A DNA stretch of 7,466 bases from Chitinophagaceae bacterium. GTDB lineage: Bacteria; Bacteroidota; Bacteroidia; Chitinophagales; Chitinophagaceae. The position numbers were made by a program, and so were the translations under genes. Under the pieces are notes generated by a model that saw nothing but the letters and a program-made list of their open reading frames with translations, searched no databases and was not told the DNA's origin. The DNA is taken from positions 1 through 7,466 of the forward strand of contig JAACZX010000507.1 in assembly GCA_009996555.1 (NCBI GenBank), written 5' to 3'. Below are positions 1-5,651 of the stretch, piece by piece; position 1 is the first letter of the stretch, and each line of letters opens with the position of its first letter.

Positions 1-2
1 TG

Positions 3-107
3 CAGAACTATTTGAACGAGTTTACTTACAAGCTAAACAGGAGAACATTCAATAGTGATTTGTTCGACAGAATGATAACAGCAGGAGTAAATGATACGTG
101 GTATTGA
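3..107 (+). CDS. IS1595-family (ISXO2-like) transposase, C-terminal fragment cut by the window edge
   Basis: The frame entering from the left edge is open for 34 residues and ends at TGA 105-107. The translation starts QNYLNEFTYKLNRRTF and continues with LFDRMITAGV. This matches the end of IS1595/ISXO2-like DDE transposases, where a Y-L-N-E-F...N-R-R stretch is followed by a L-F-D-R-(L/M) motif close to the C-terminus (family recognition from memory). The catalytic part lies outside the window, so it cannot be judged whether the copy is intact. The protein would move the insertion sequence by a cut-and-paste type reaction on DNA. The right end of the element should lie shortly downstream. A 22-base inverted repeat begins only 11 bases after the stop and may belong to it. 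A chance frame of this length is possible, but the motif match makes that unlikely. Confidence 0.7.
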   Translation, partial: QNYLNEFTYKLNRRTFNSDLFDRMITAGVNDTWY

Positions 108-128
108 TTAAGTTCTTTGAAAGGCAGT

Positions 129-156
129 AAAAATAAAACCCCATTGCAGAATGGGG
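129..156 (-). terminator. Rho-independent terminator-like hairpin, minus strand
   Basis: The arms CCCCATT (139-145) and AATGGGG (150-156) form a perfect 7-base-pair stem with a 4-base loop. Read on the minus strand, the stem is followed by TTTTATTTTT, a good U-tract. The plus-strand side has no U-run, so termination is expected for leftward transcripts. The only candidate gene it would serve here is the small minus-strand frame at 302-388. It could also protect against read-through into the IS transposase. Confidence 0.6.
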
Positions 157-301
157 CTATAAGAAATGACTTGTTTTAATATGCTGTCTAACCAGCCTAT
201 TTAGGTATTTATTTTGTTTGCAAAGGCTATACAGATAACGTTGCGAACACTTTATTACCTACCTGTTTTTTATAGTGGTTTAGCTTCCACTTTCGGATGC
301 T

Positions 302-388
302 CTATTTGTTATTGAAAGCCTTATCAAGTATGATAATACATACTAAAATAGACTTAACAATAAAAAGAGCTTTGATGGCTTGTTTCAT
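302..388 (-). CDS. Possible 28-residue membrane peptide (hypothetical)
   Basis: An ATG at 386-388 opens a 28-codon frame ending in TAG at 302-304. The product begins MKQAIKALFIVKSILVCIII and ends LDKAFNNK. Two lysines precede a continuous hydrophobic stretch from about residue 7 to 21, the pattern of a tiny single-span membrane peptide with a positively charged amino end. I do not recognise a family. Support is limited to composition, a minus-strand terminator about 150 bases downstream, and its position inside an inverted-repeat-bounded segment. No convincing ribosome binding site or -7 box is visible upstream, though Bacteroidota often lack the former. A frame this short can arise by chance in AT-rich DNA, so this is a weak call. 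Confidence 0.25.
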   Translation of the reverse strand: MKQAIKALFIVKSILVCIIILDKAFNNK

Positions 389-426
389 GTTAAAAGTATT
401 TTGGTGAGAAAATATTGTTGACATGA

Positions 427-438
427 CTTAACGTTAAG
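427..438. promoter_or_regulatory. Perfect 12-base palindrome, possible operator
   Basis: CTTAACGTTAAG is fully self-complementary without a spacer. It lies between the possible minus-strand peptide (start at 388) and the plus-strand gene at 521, where a dimeric regulator of divergent transcripts could bind. A partial -7-like box (TAAATTTA, 445-452) follows it for plus-strand transcription. Regulation is inference only. Confidence 0.25.
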
Positions 439-520
439 CCGTTTTAAATTTACTGCCTTTCATTTTAAACATAAAACAAAAGCATAATTAATTGATTTTT
501 AAATAATTAAAATAGTAAAC

Positions 521-670
521 ATGACTCAGTTAACAGACGAACAAAGGAAAAACAGGAACTACATGATTGCAGGAAGTTTTGCCGCTGGTGCGCTGATTGC
601 TTTCTTAGTTACTGCATTGGTTTTGAATAAAAAGTATGCAAAACTTGAAGCCCAATATTGGGGAATGTAA
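521..670 (+). CDS. Small single-span membrane protein, 49 residues (hypothetical)
   Basis: ATG 521-523 to TAA 668-670 encodes 49 residues. A charged polar head (MTQLTDEQRKNRN) is followed by a hydrophobic glycine/alanine-rich span at about residues 15-36, then a basic and polar tail (NKKYAKLEAQYWGM). The layout is that of a bitopic inner-membrane microprotein. I do not recognise a named family. The start is the only ATG giving this coherent organisation, and the AT-rich leader without a purine-rich Shine-Dalgarno is usual for Bacteroidota. A near-match to the -7 box lies at 445-452 but its spacing to an upstream TTG is too long to be convincing. No terminator directly follows. The next structured element is the hairpin at 759-801. 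The regular amphipathic-span-tail pattern makes a real gene more likely than not. Confidence 0.5.
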   Translation: MTQLTDEQRKNRNYMIAGSFAAGALIAFLVTALVLNKKYAKLEAQYWGM

Positions 671-692
671 AAACTTAAACAACCGACTTTGG

Positions 693-700
693 TAACTTTG
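693..700 (+). promoter_or_regulatory. Candidate Bacteroidota -7 promoter box for the lipoprotein gene
   Basis: TAACTTTG matches the TAnnTTTG -7 consensus of the Bacteroidota housekeeping sigma factor at every defined position. No clear TTTG is found at the expected -33 distance, which weakens the call. If used, it would give a leader of roughly 120 bases before the ATG at 827, and the strong hairpin at 759-801 would lie within that leader. Confidence 0.3.
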
Positions 701-758
701 TCATGTATGTATTACTTGGTTCAGTTATCCCGATAGTCATTTAGCGTTTATTAATTTT

Positions 759-801
759 TTGCTGGCCCGGGGTCCACTCCGTGAGAACCCCGGGCCAGCA
801 A
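759..801. repeat. Strong GC-rich hairpin (15-base-pair perfect stem) upstream of the lipoprotein gene
   Basis: TTGCTGGCCCGGGGT (759-773) is perfectly complementary to ACCCCGGGCCAGCAA (787-801), with a 13-base loop that can itself form a CAC/GTG mini-stem. The run of six T's lies before the stem on the plus strand and becomes A's after it on the minus strand. Neither direction therefore has the U-tract of a standard intrinsic terminator. Its GC richness contrasts sharply with the flanks. It may be a REP-like palindromic repeat, a leader structure of the gene at 827, or a U-tract-independent terminator for the gene at 521. Confidence 0.75.
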
Positions 802-826
802 CATATCACTGATTATAATTTCCACC

Positions 827-1294
827 ATGATAAAATTCCTTTGCGTTTTATTATTACTCTTCGCTTCGTGCAATGAAGCAAAATTGATAGAACCAGCTTC
901 CTATACAGGTTTAAAAGAAGTGCACATGGGTAAAACGGAGTACTCTGTAAAAATCCCGTCCACCATGTTTATGGAGGAAGCAAGAGGCAAAGAAGGCCAG
1001 CTGGGATATGGTCTTTGGCAACTGGATAGCACGATACGGTTTACCGGTATTTCAGGATTCATTGAAGTGGAACACGGAAGCCCGATTGGGGGCGGGCTGC
1101 ACGTTGATAAGATAATTGATAAAGCAAGATCAACTGTGTTAAACAGCGTTGTTACATGGAAAATAAACCGGACTGAAACAGGGTACTACCAGGCTAATGC
1201 AAACAGAAGCAAATTAAGCTTGCAGGCTAGTGCATCAACAAGAGAGGGTCTTGATTCAATGATAGCTATTATTTCAACTTTATCTTCCCATTAA
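827..1294 (+). CDS. Putative lipoprotein, 155 residues (hypothetical)
   Basis: The protein starts MIKFLCVLLLLFASC, a short basic N-terminus, a leucine-rich core and a lipobox-like F-A-S-C with Cys15 as the likely lipidated residue. The position -3 Phe is less usual than Leu or Val. The mature part starts NEAKL, so it has an acidic residue near the lipid, but it is not a clear surface-export signal. The remaining 140 residues are mixed polar and hydrophobic, glycine-rich around residues 71-105, and end in a helix-like stretch (GLDSMIAIISTLSSH). I recognise no catalytic motif or named domain. It probably sits in the outer or inner membrane facing the periplasm. The start is fixed by the signal peptide. 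A GC-rich hairpin lies 25 bases upstream, and the MITE-like element begins 3-4 bases after the stop, so the gene has no 3' untranslated DNA of its own before mobile sequence. Confidence 0.8.
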   Translation: MIKFLCVLLLLFASCNEAKLIEPASYTGLKEVHMGKTEYSVKIPSTMFMEEARGKEGQLGYGLWQLDSTIRFTGISGFIEVEHGSPIGGGLHVDKIIDKARSTVLNSVVTWKINRTETGYYQANANRSKLSLQASASTREGLDSMIAIISTLSSH

Positions 1295-1297
1295 GAA

Positions 1298-1477
1298 CAA
1301 CGCCTTGGTTCGTGTCTTCACGATACACTCTTCTCTATAAATCTTACCGTTTAATTATCATCTTACTCATTCATTGCATACCTGACGAACTACACCCCGA
1401 TCAAAAGAAAGTCATATAAGGAAATAACAGGATGAAATGTTCATAATTGGTTCGTGGAGACACGAACCAAGGCAGCA
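1298..1477. mobile_element. MITE-like palindrome-ended element, copy 1
   Basis: The ends are a perfect 15-base terminal inverted repeat, GCCTTGGTTCGTGTC (1302-1316) and its complement (1459-1473). The right end is itself a hairpin, TTGGTTCGTG-GAGA-CACGAACCAA (1447-1470, 10 base pairs), while the left end is a decayed version (1305-1326). The core at 1326-1425 matches 5516-5615 at 98 of 100 positions. This copy has 15 extra bases at 1426-1440. No transposase is encoded, so it would have to be moved in trans. The exact limits are set by the sequence shared with copy 2 and are good to a few bases. I see no clear target-site duplication. Confidence 0.75.
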
Positions 1478-1629
1478 GCGGCCTCCGGATGTACGAGGCG
1501 TTTTGTTATTCAAGGAAAGGCTTTCATCGTTCGTCGCTTTTTCTCTCGCAGAGATGCAGGGGCCGCAGCGTTTTTTTACATGAAAAAGCTGTCTGCCTGA
1601 TCCGTCATTTATTACAATAACAATCAATT
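1478..1629. other. Non-coding stretch between the MITE-like element and the protease terminator
   Basis: No credible gene is visible. A 71-codon minus-strand frame overlaps this region (1412-1627) but runs through the MITE-like end and has no recognisable protein character. Short palindromes are present: GCCTC/GAGGC around 1481-1499 and TCTCT-CGC-AGAGA at 1542-1554. The segment is more GC-rich than its surroundings and reads like inserted repeat DNA. Confidence 0.4.
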
Positions 1630-1631
1630 AT

Positions 1632-1667
1632 AAAAAAGAACGGGCTGTATGTTTACAACCCGTTCTT
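1632..1667 (-). terminator. Rho-independent terminator of the metalloprotease gene
   Basis: AAGAACGGGCTG (1636-1647) pairs with CAACCCGTTCTT (1656-1667). In the minus-strand RNA this gives a 12-base-pair stem with one U-G wobble and an 8-base loop, followed directly by a T-run. It starts 33 bases beyond the stop codon of the minus-strand protease gene. A T-run on the plus side (after 1667) means it could work in both directions. Confidence 0.85.
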
Positions 1668-1700
1668 ACTTTTTACAACATCAGTTTGAGCAACACTCTT

Positions 1701-4700
1701 TTACTTTGTTACAATCAATTTTGTTTTAAACCATTGACCGTTGGCCGACACTTCAACCAGGTACATACCTGTTATTGCATAACCGGGCAGTTGTATATTT
1801 TTCCGCACCAGTCCGTTAACAACATTTACTTTTTCTGTAAGCAACAGTTTACCTGTTATATCCCGAACGTTGATGGTTGCCGTGCCGGATACTGTTTGTT
1901 CAAGTTGCAGATCAAGATTAAAGTTTCCGTTTGATGGATTTGGATACAACAGCATGGCAGTATTGACAGTTCCCGCCAGCAACTGATCGCCGGAAGTTTT
2001 GCCTGCAACGGCTGCACTGGTTTTAAAGTTAGAACCTGAGCGATACGATGTCCACGATTTACCACACTTGGCCCGTAATTGCCATTGGTAGGTTTGATTT
2101 GCTGCAAGATTAGAAACAGTTACGGAGCGGATATTTCCTGTAAGGATTACATCATTCCATTTATTTCCTGCCCTGCCCGTTGCTTTATATTGCAATTGCC
2201 ATTGATCAGGATTGGCAACAGCCTTCCAGTTAAATTGCACACTATTCGATGTAATATTCGTAACCGTTAACTCCGTTACATTGGCACAAGGAGAACATAC
2301 CACTTCATCAACAACCCCATTGCAATTATCATCAATTTTGTTGCCACACACTTCTACAGCCCCCGGATTAACAGCCGGGTTGCGGTCGTTACAATCTGCA
2401 CTGTTGTTTACATAACCAGCAGGTGCTGCAGATGAGCAAACCGTAATTGGTTTTGCAGGGTTGCCATACCCATCAGCATCTTCATCTTTATAATAAGTTT
2501 GTGTTTCAAACACACTGTCATCTGCATCATTACAATCGCCTTCAACCTCATTTGTTTTAATAACATATCCCGCACCCGGACTTTCGCATTGCGTTACCGG
2601 CATACCAATATAATGGCCATCGCCATCGCCATCTTTCACCCAAACGGTAAGAGGATTCATTTCCTTAAGCCCATCATTGCAATCACCAGGCTTTTGTGAA
2701 GTAAGCCAACTGTAACCTGAACCGGGTGAAGTACACTGCACAACAGGCTCGCCGGGATAGTAGCCATCTTTATCAACATCCTTCACCCATTTGGTTAAAG
2801 GATTGATGTGAGGAAAATCATCATTACAATCATCTCCGTTGCTGGAATAGCCCGGAGGTGCTGTTGCTGACCTTAACCATGCTCTTGATTTGGGATCGCC
2901 ATAACCATCACGGTCACGATCAACATAGTAAAACTTTTCAGCAGCTAAAAACACAACGCCAAAATCTTCTACTTGTGCATTTTGTGAAACAGTACACCCA
3001 TCAGCAAGCTCTGTACCGCAACCTGAACCTACTACCCGCATACGTATGGTCTTATCGAACACAGTAATATTTTCCGGAACGGTAAATGAAAAACTATACT
3101 CACCCATCAGGCAATCGGGCGATGTATGAACAGCTTCATTCTCATCTAAAAAATCTCCATCATTATTGTAATCAATAAACACCTGCAACCTGCTGCTTAC
3201 ATTGGCAGCAGGCAATCCTACAATGCCTTTATATGTATATGTCTGGCCGGGGGTAAACGAAACAACTTCACAGGTATTATTTTTATAAGCTCTGCCATAA
3301 GGGCTTACAAACGTATGCTGCAGATCGCTTACACTGAAATTAGTAAATGCACCCAAATTAAAAACAGAACCTGTACGGGTTAAACATCCGTTAGGCAATG
3401 GAGATGTAATGAACACCTGCTTAACAACGGTATTTATTAAAAATGTACCGAATGCAGTAAGCGAAATGGTTTTTAAACCCGGCGTACTGTACTGTACGGA
3501 AAATGATGTTGCATTTGAACGTTCCGGTGTACCTCCCGGAGTTTCCCAGAAAACGCCATTTACCTCTCCAACACTTGCACTGGTAAGATTGATGGTATTA
3601 CTGCAACTGTATTTTGGCAAGTTAAACCCAGCCGTTGGCTGCTCAGTATTGCAACCTGCTATACAGGTAACGCTGGTTAAAAAGCTGGTCATGGCTGCAA
3701 TACTGGCATCGCTGAAAACTGTATTTGCCGGATTAGCTACTGACGGCGCCATTATATAAGGTGCACCCGGGGCATCATGATCTGCTCCCAGGTTATGGCC
3801 TGTTTCATGAGCCACTAATGAACCTGCCTGCAATCCTGTTTGTTCAAAAACATCCCTGTTAACCTGGTATCGGGAACCCGTACACACTGCATCCAGGTAA
3901 GCCAGTCCAACAACGCCTCCGTTATCCGGAATAATATTTTTCATTGTCCAGAGCTGACCAAGATCAAAACTAAAACCTGCACCAAAACCTCCTCTGTTAC
4001 CCCAAGCCTTAAAACCACTCAGGAGTGGACTGTTTGTAACTTCGGTATAGGGTGCAACAGGATCTGTTTGGGTTGATGTAGAAACATATTGTTTCTTGAT
4101 TTTGAATTGTAAATACGAACTGCCTAACTGTGCATTGCCGTACAACAATACCATGGTATTGGTAATGCTGATATTGTGTTCTTCGATCAAATCGGCCGAA
4201 CCGTATTTTTCAAAGATGGTAGCATCCGAAGCAATGGCTAACTCAATAATTTTACAAGTACCGGTTGCAGTGCCAAGCGTATTGCTTGATGTTTCGGCAG
4301 AAGCTGTTTGCTTTTCGGCAACTTCAGTTGCACCGCATACCAGGCCGGAATTGGGCACAACGTCCTTTGTTTCGTACACTACAAAACTGTTGGCCGCTGC
4401 TTTTTTATTGTAATACCGCAACGGCTCAATAAAGTAGTCTTTGGTTTTTCCTTTGATATGCCCAAAAATGGTTTTATCGGAAATGGTGAGCGCTACAATG
4501 GAACCCTCTTCGTTTGTTACCGATCCGGTATAGGTTTTAATATTTGGCCGGCCGGTTTCTTTTATACCGTTGGGGCCTGCCAGCACCATGCTGTACGATT
4601 CACTTAAAATATTCTGCTCTACCAGGGAAAGCGAAAGCGTTTGAAGACCCGCAAGCTCCAGATCAAACTTGAAAGAAGCCCTCCCCTGCGCTTTGGAGTT

Positions 4701-4907
4701 CCGCATCAGCTCAGGAGCATTGATGGTAAATACATGATACTTTTTAAACAGCTTGCTCAGCGATGGCTGGCTGCTTTGGTTAACACGCTCCCCTTTCAGT
4801 TTGAATTGGGCAGCTGCCGAAAGCGGAAAAAGGAAAACAACAACAAAGAGCAACTGATAAAAATAATTGTGCAAGCTGCTTGTTCGCCTGCTGAATAAAG
4901 CACTCAT
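1701..4907 (-). CDS. Secreted reprolysin-like zinc metalloprotease with GEVED, MopE-like, FnIII and T9SS sorting domains
   Basis: The protein has 1068 residues from ATG 4905-4907. This start is chosen because it gives a signal peptide (about 1-33, hydrophobic core then PLSAAAQ); the 48 codons open upstream read through repeat DNA. Residues 34-217 resemble a propeptide, with C191 in LVCGATE similar to the adamalysin cysteine switch. The catalytic domain spans about 218-415, with the zinc site HETGHNLGADHD (367-378: H367, H371 and H377 as ligands, E368 as the base) and a Met-turn at M386, as in M12B-like metzincins. Then come a PKD-like region (420-500), a GEVED domain (about 530-655), four MopE-like repeats (658-870) with D-x-D-x-D-G calcium loops and DCND motifs, FnIII (873-965) and a T9SS type A sorting domain (about 985-1068). 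It should be exported by Sec, then by T9SS, to the surface or medium to cut proteins; the substrate is unknown. It is monocistronic and has its own terminator. Confidence 0.92.
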   Translation of the reverse strand: MSALFSRRTSSLHNYFYQLLFVVVFLFPLSAAAQFKLKGERVNQSSQPSLSKLFKKYHVFTINAPELMRNSKAQGRASFKFDLELAGLQTLSLSLVEQNILSESYSMVLAGPNGIKETGRPNIKTYTGSVTNEEGSIVALTISDKTIFGHIKGKTKDYFIEPLRYYNKKAAANSFVVYETKDVVPNSGLVCGATEVAEKQTASAETSSNTLGTATGTCKIIELAIASDATIFEKYGSADLIEEHNISITNTMVLLYGNAQLGSSYLQFKIKKQYVSTSTQTDPVAPYTEVTNSPLLSGFKAWGNRGGFGAGFSFDLGQLWTMKNIIPDNGGVVGLAYLDAVCTGSRYQVNRDVFEQTGLQAGSLVAHETGHNLGADHDAPGAPYIMAPSVANPANTVFSDASIAAMTSFLTSVTCIAGCNTEQPTAGFNLPKYSCSNTINLTSASVGEVNGVFWETPGGTPERSNATSFSVQYSTPGLKTISLTAFGTFLINTVVKQVFITSPLPNGCLTRTGSVFNLGAFTNFSVSDLQHTFVSPYGRAYKNNTCEVVSFTPGQTYTYKGIVGLPAANVSSRLQVFIDYNNDGDFLDENEAVHTSPDCLMGEYSFSFTVPENITVFDKTIRMRVVGSGCGTELADGCTVSQNAQVEDFGVVFLAAEKFYYVDRDRDGYGDPKSRAWLRSATAPPGYSSNGDDCNDDFPHINPLTKWVKDVDKDGYYPGEPVVQCTSPGSGYSWLTSQKPGDCNDGLKEMNPLTVWVKDGDGDGHYIGMPVTQCESPGAGYVIKTNEVEGDCNDADDSVFETQTYYKDEDADGYGNPAKPITVCSSAAPAGYVNNSADCNDRNPAVNPGAVEVCGNKIDDNCNGVVDEVVCSPCANVTELTVTNITSNSVQFNWKAVANPDQWQLQYKATGRAGNKWNDVILTGNIRSVTVSNLAANQTYQWQLRAKCGKSWTSYRSGSNFKTSAAVAGKTSGDQLLAGTVNTAMLLYPNPSNGNFNLDLQLEQTVSGTATINVRDITGKLLLTEKVNVVNGLVRKNIQLPGYAITGMYLVEVSANGQWFKTKLIVTK

Positions 4908-4968
4908 AACAGATGTAGTTTTGGAATGATTGAGATTATCTATGAAAATTAAATCAACCAAAGACCAA

Positions 4969-5024
4969 ACCCACGATAAAACCCACGACAAAATGCTGAC
5001 AGATACCGGACAAACACCGGACAA
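4969..5024. repeat. Two short tandem duplications upstream of the protease gene
   Basis: ACCCACGATAAA (4969-4980) is immediately followed by ACCCACGACAAA (4981-4992), 11 of 12 identical. ACCGGACAA occurs at 5005-5013 and again at 5016-5024. They lie 60-120 bases before the protease start, in its probable leader or promoter region. They also explain the repetitive upstream translation that I exclude from the protein. Confidence 0.6.
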
Positions 5025-5036
5025 TGGGGGGAAGTG

Positions 5037-5200
5037 GTTCATGGTGGGCACTCATAAAAAGTTGACAGTCGACGGTCCACAGACCAGCAGCCACAAATTA
5101 TTTAACGCTTACTAATTGTTGGTTGCAACATAAATGCATACCACATACGACTAAGGACACTACTGGTTCATAGTTCATGGTTCATAGTTGATGGTGGGCA
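5037..5200. repeat. TTCATAGTT-type short repeats
   Basis: GGTTCATAGTTCAT (5165-5178) is followed in tandem by GGTTCATAGTTGAT (5179-5192), differing at one position. The sequence then reads GGTGGGCA, and the same GTTsATGGTGGGCA string occurs at 5037-5050 and 5187-5200. These look like copies of a short dispersed intergenic repeat rather than binding sites. Between them (5051-5164) no gene is visible. Confidence 0.6.
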
Positions 5201-5478
5201 ACAGCCGCTCACAGCTTTTTTACCCAGATGAAGAAAGTCTCCGTCAGTCCGGCCTCAACCGACAGACATGCAAACGCCGGTTGTTGTCTGCTCACTTGAA
5301 AGATGACTGTACAACAGAAAAAGACACACAATAATCAGCATGTAAGGTCAGGCCGCTACGAGGCGGCCAGACCGTTACCAATTATCTGAACTGTGATGGA
5401 TGAGATTTTTGAGATTGCTGAGATGAATGCAGCCGAACGGTCGGGGCGCTTGAGCGACCTGAACGCTAACCAAACTCC
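5052..5478. other. Gene-free repeat mosaic between protease and second MITE-like copy
   Basis: No reading frame of protein character is seen on either strand. The stretch contains the TTCATAGTT repeats, a 28-base imperfect palindrome at 5346-5373, a run with repeated GAGATT units (5402-5423), and a GC-rich patch with GGTCG/CGACC arms (5439-5459). The protease promoter should lie at its left edge or just before it, but I cannot identify a matching TAnnTTTG box with a correctly spaced -33 element. Confidence 0.5.
5346..5373. repeat. REP-like imperfect palindrome
   Basis: GGTC-A-GGCCGC (5346-5356) pairs with GCGGCC-A-GACC (5363-5373) around a 6-base loop, interrupted by a single A-A mismatch. 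No U-tract follows on either strand, so it is not a typical terminator. It resembles a short extragenic palindromic repeat. Confidence 0.55.
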
Positions 5479-5651
5479 CAACGCCTTGGTTCGTGTTCAC
5501 GAACCACTCTTAAACCACTCTTCTCTATAAATCTTATCGTTTAATTATCATCTTACTCATTCATTGCATACCTGATGAACTACACCCCGATCAAAAGAAA
5601 GTCATATAAGGAAATTCATAATTGGCCCGTGGAGACACGAACCAAGACAGC
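5479..5651. mobile_element. MITE-like palindrome-ended element, copy 2
   Basis: This copy shares the CAACGCCTTGG left border and the CCAAGRCAGC right border with copy 1, and its core 5516-5615 differs at two positions (5537 and 5576). Its left end is a near-perfect hairpin, TTGGTTCGTG-TT-CACGAACCA (5486-5506), while its right hairpin (5622-5645) has decayed to TTGGCCCGTG. It lacks the 15 bases found in copy 1 and carries a duplicated ACCACTCTT near its left end. It abuts the IS3-family remnant exactly where transposase similarity stops, so it was probably inserted into, or joined to, that element. Confidence 0.75.

Larger units (their letters stand above)
118..462. repeat. Pair of 22-base inverted repeats framing a 345-base segment
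   Basis: The left arm at 118-139 reads TGAAAGGCAGTAAA, two bases, then TAAAAC. The right arm at 441-462 is its reverse complement with 20 of 22 positions matching and the first 14 identical. Such a match over this distance is very unlikely by chance. The pair encloses a minus-strand terminator-like hairpin, a 28-codon minus-strand reading frame and a palindrome. Because an IS1595-family transposase ends 10 bases before the left arm, the arms may be terminal repeats of that element or of a small non-autonomous derivative. I see no matching direct repeat of 8 bases immediately outside the arms, so recent insertion as one unit is not demonstrated. Confidence 0.55.

Noticed and set aside
274..291. 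AGTGG/CCACT hairpin
   Set aside because: A 5-base-pair stem with an 8-base loop and no U-tract is too weak to call a terminator or regulatory site.
1412..1627. 71-codon minus-strand reading frame
   Set aside because: It runs through the right end of the MITE-like element and the repeat-like DNA beside it, has no recognisable protein features, and would overlap the terminator-side spacer of the protease gene.
2079..4898. Numerous plus-strand reading frames of 60-120 codons
   Set aside because: All lie antisense to the metalloprotease gene, whose domains are intact throughout. Their products show no family features.
4908..5051. 48-codon upstream extension of the protease reading frame
   Set aside because: The extension translates short tandem repeats (LSWVLSWVW), and the signal peptide starts properly at the ATG 4905-4907.
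4930..5115. 61-codon plus-strand frame beginning MRLSMKIKSTKDQ
   Set aside because: Its repetitive THDKTHDK stretch simply reads the tandem repeats at 4969-4992. There is no sign of a real protein.
5256..5290. Crossing complementary segments (CAACCG/CGGTTG and CAGACA/TGTCTG), resembling a pseudoknot
   Set aside because: The arms are only six bases and interleaved, in a repeat-rich spacer. No start or stop of a gene is placed to use it, so chance is the simplest reading.
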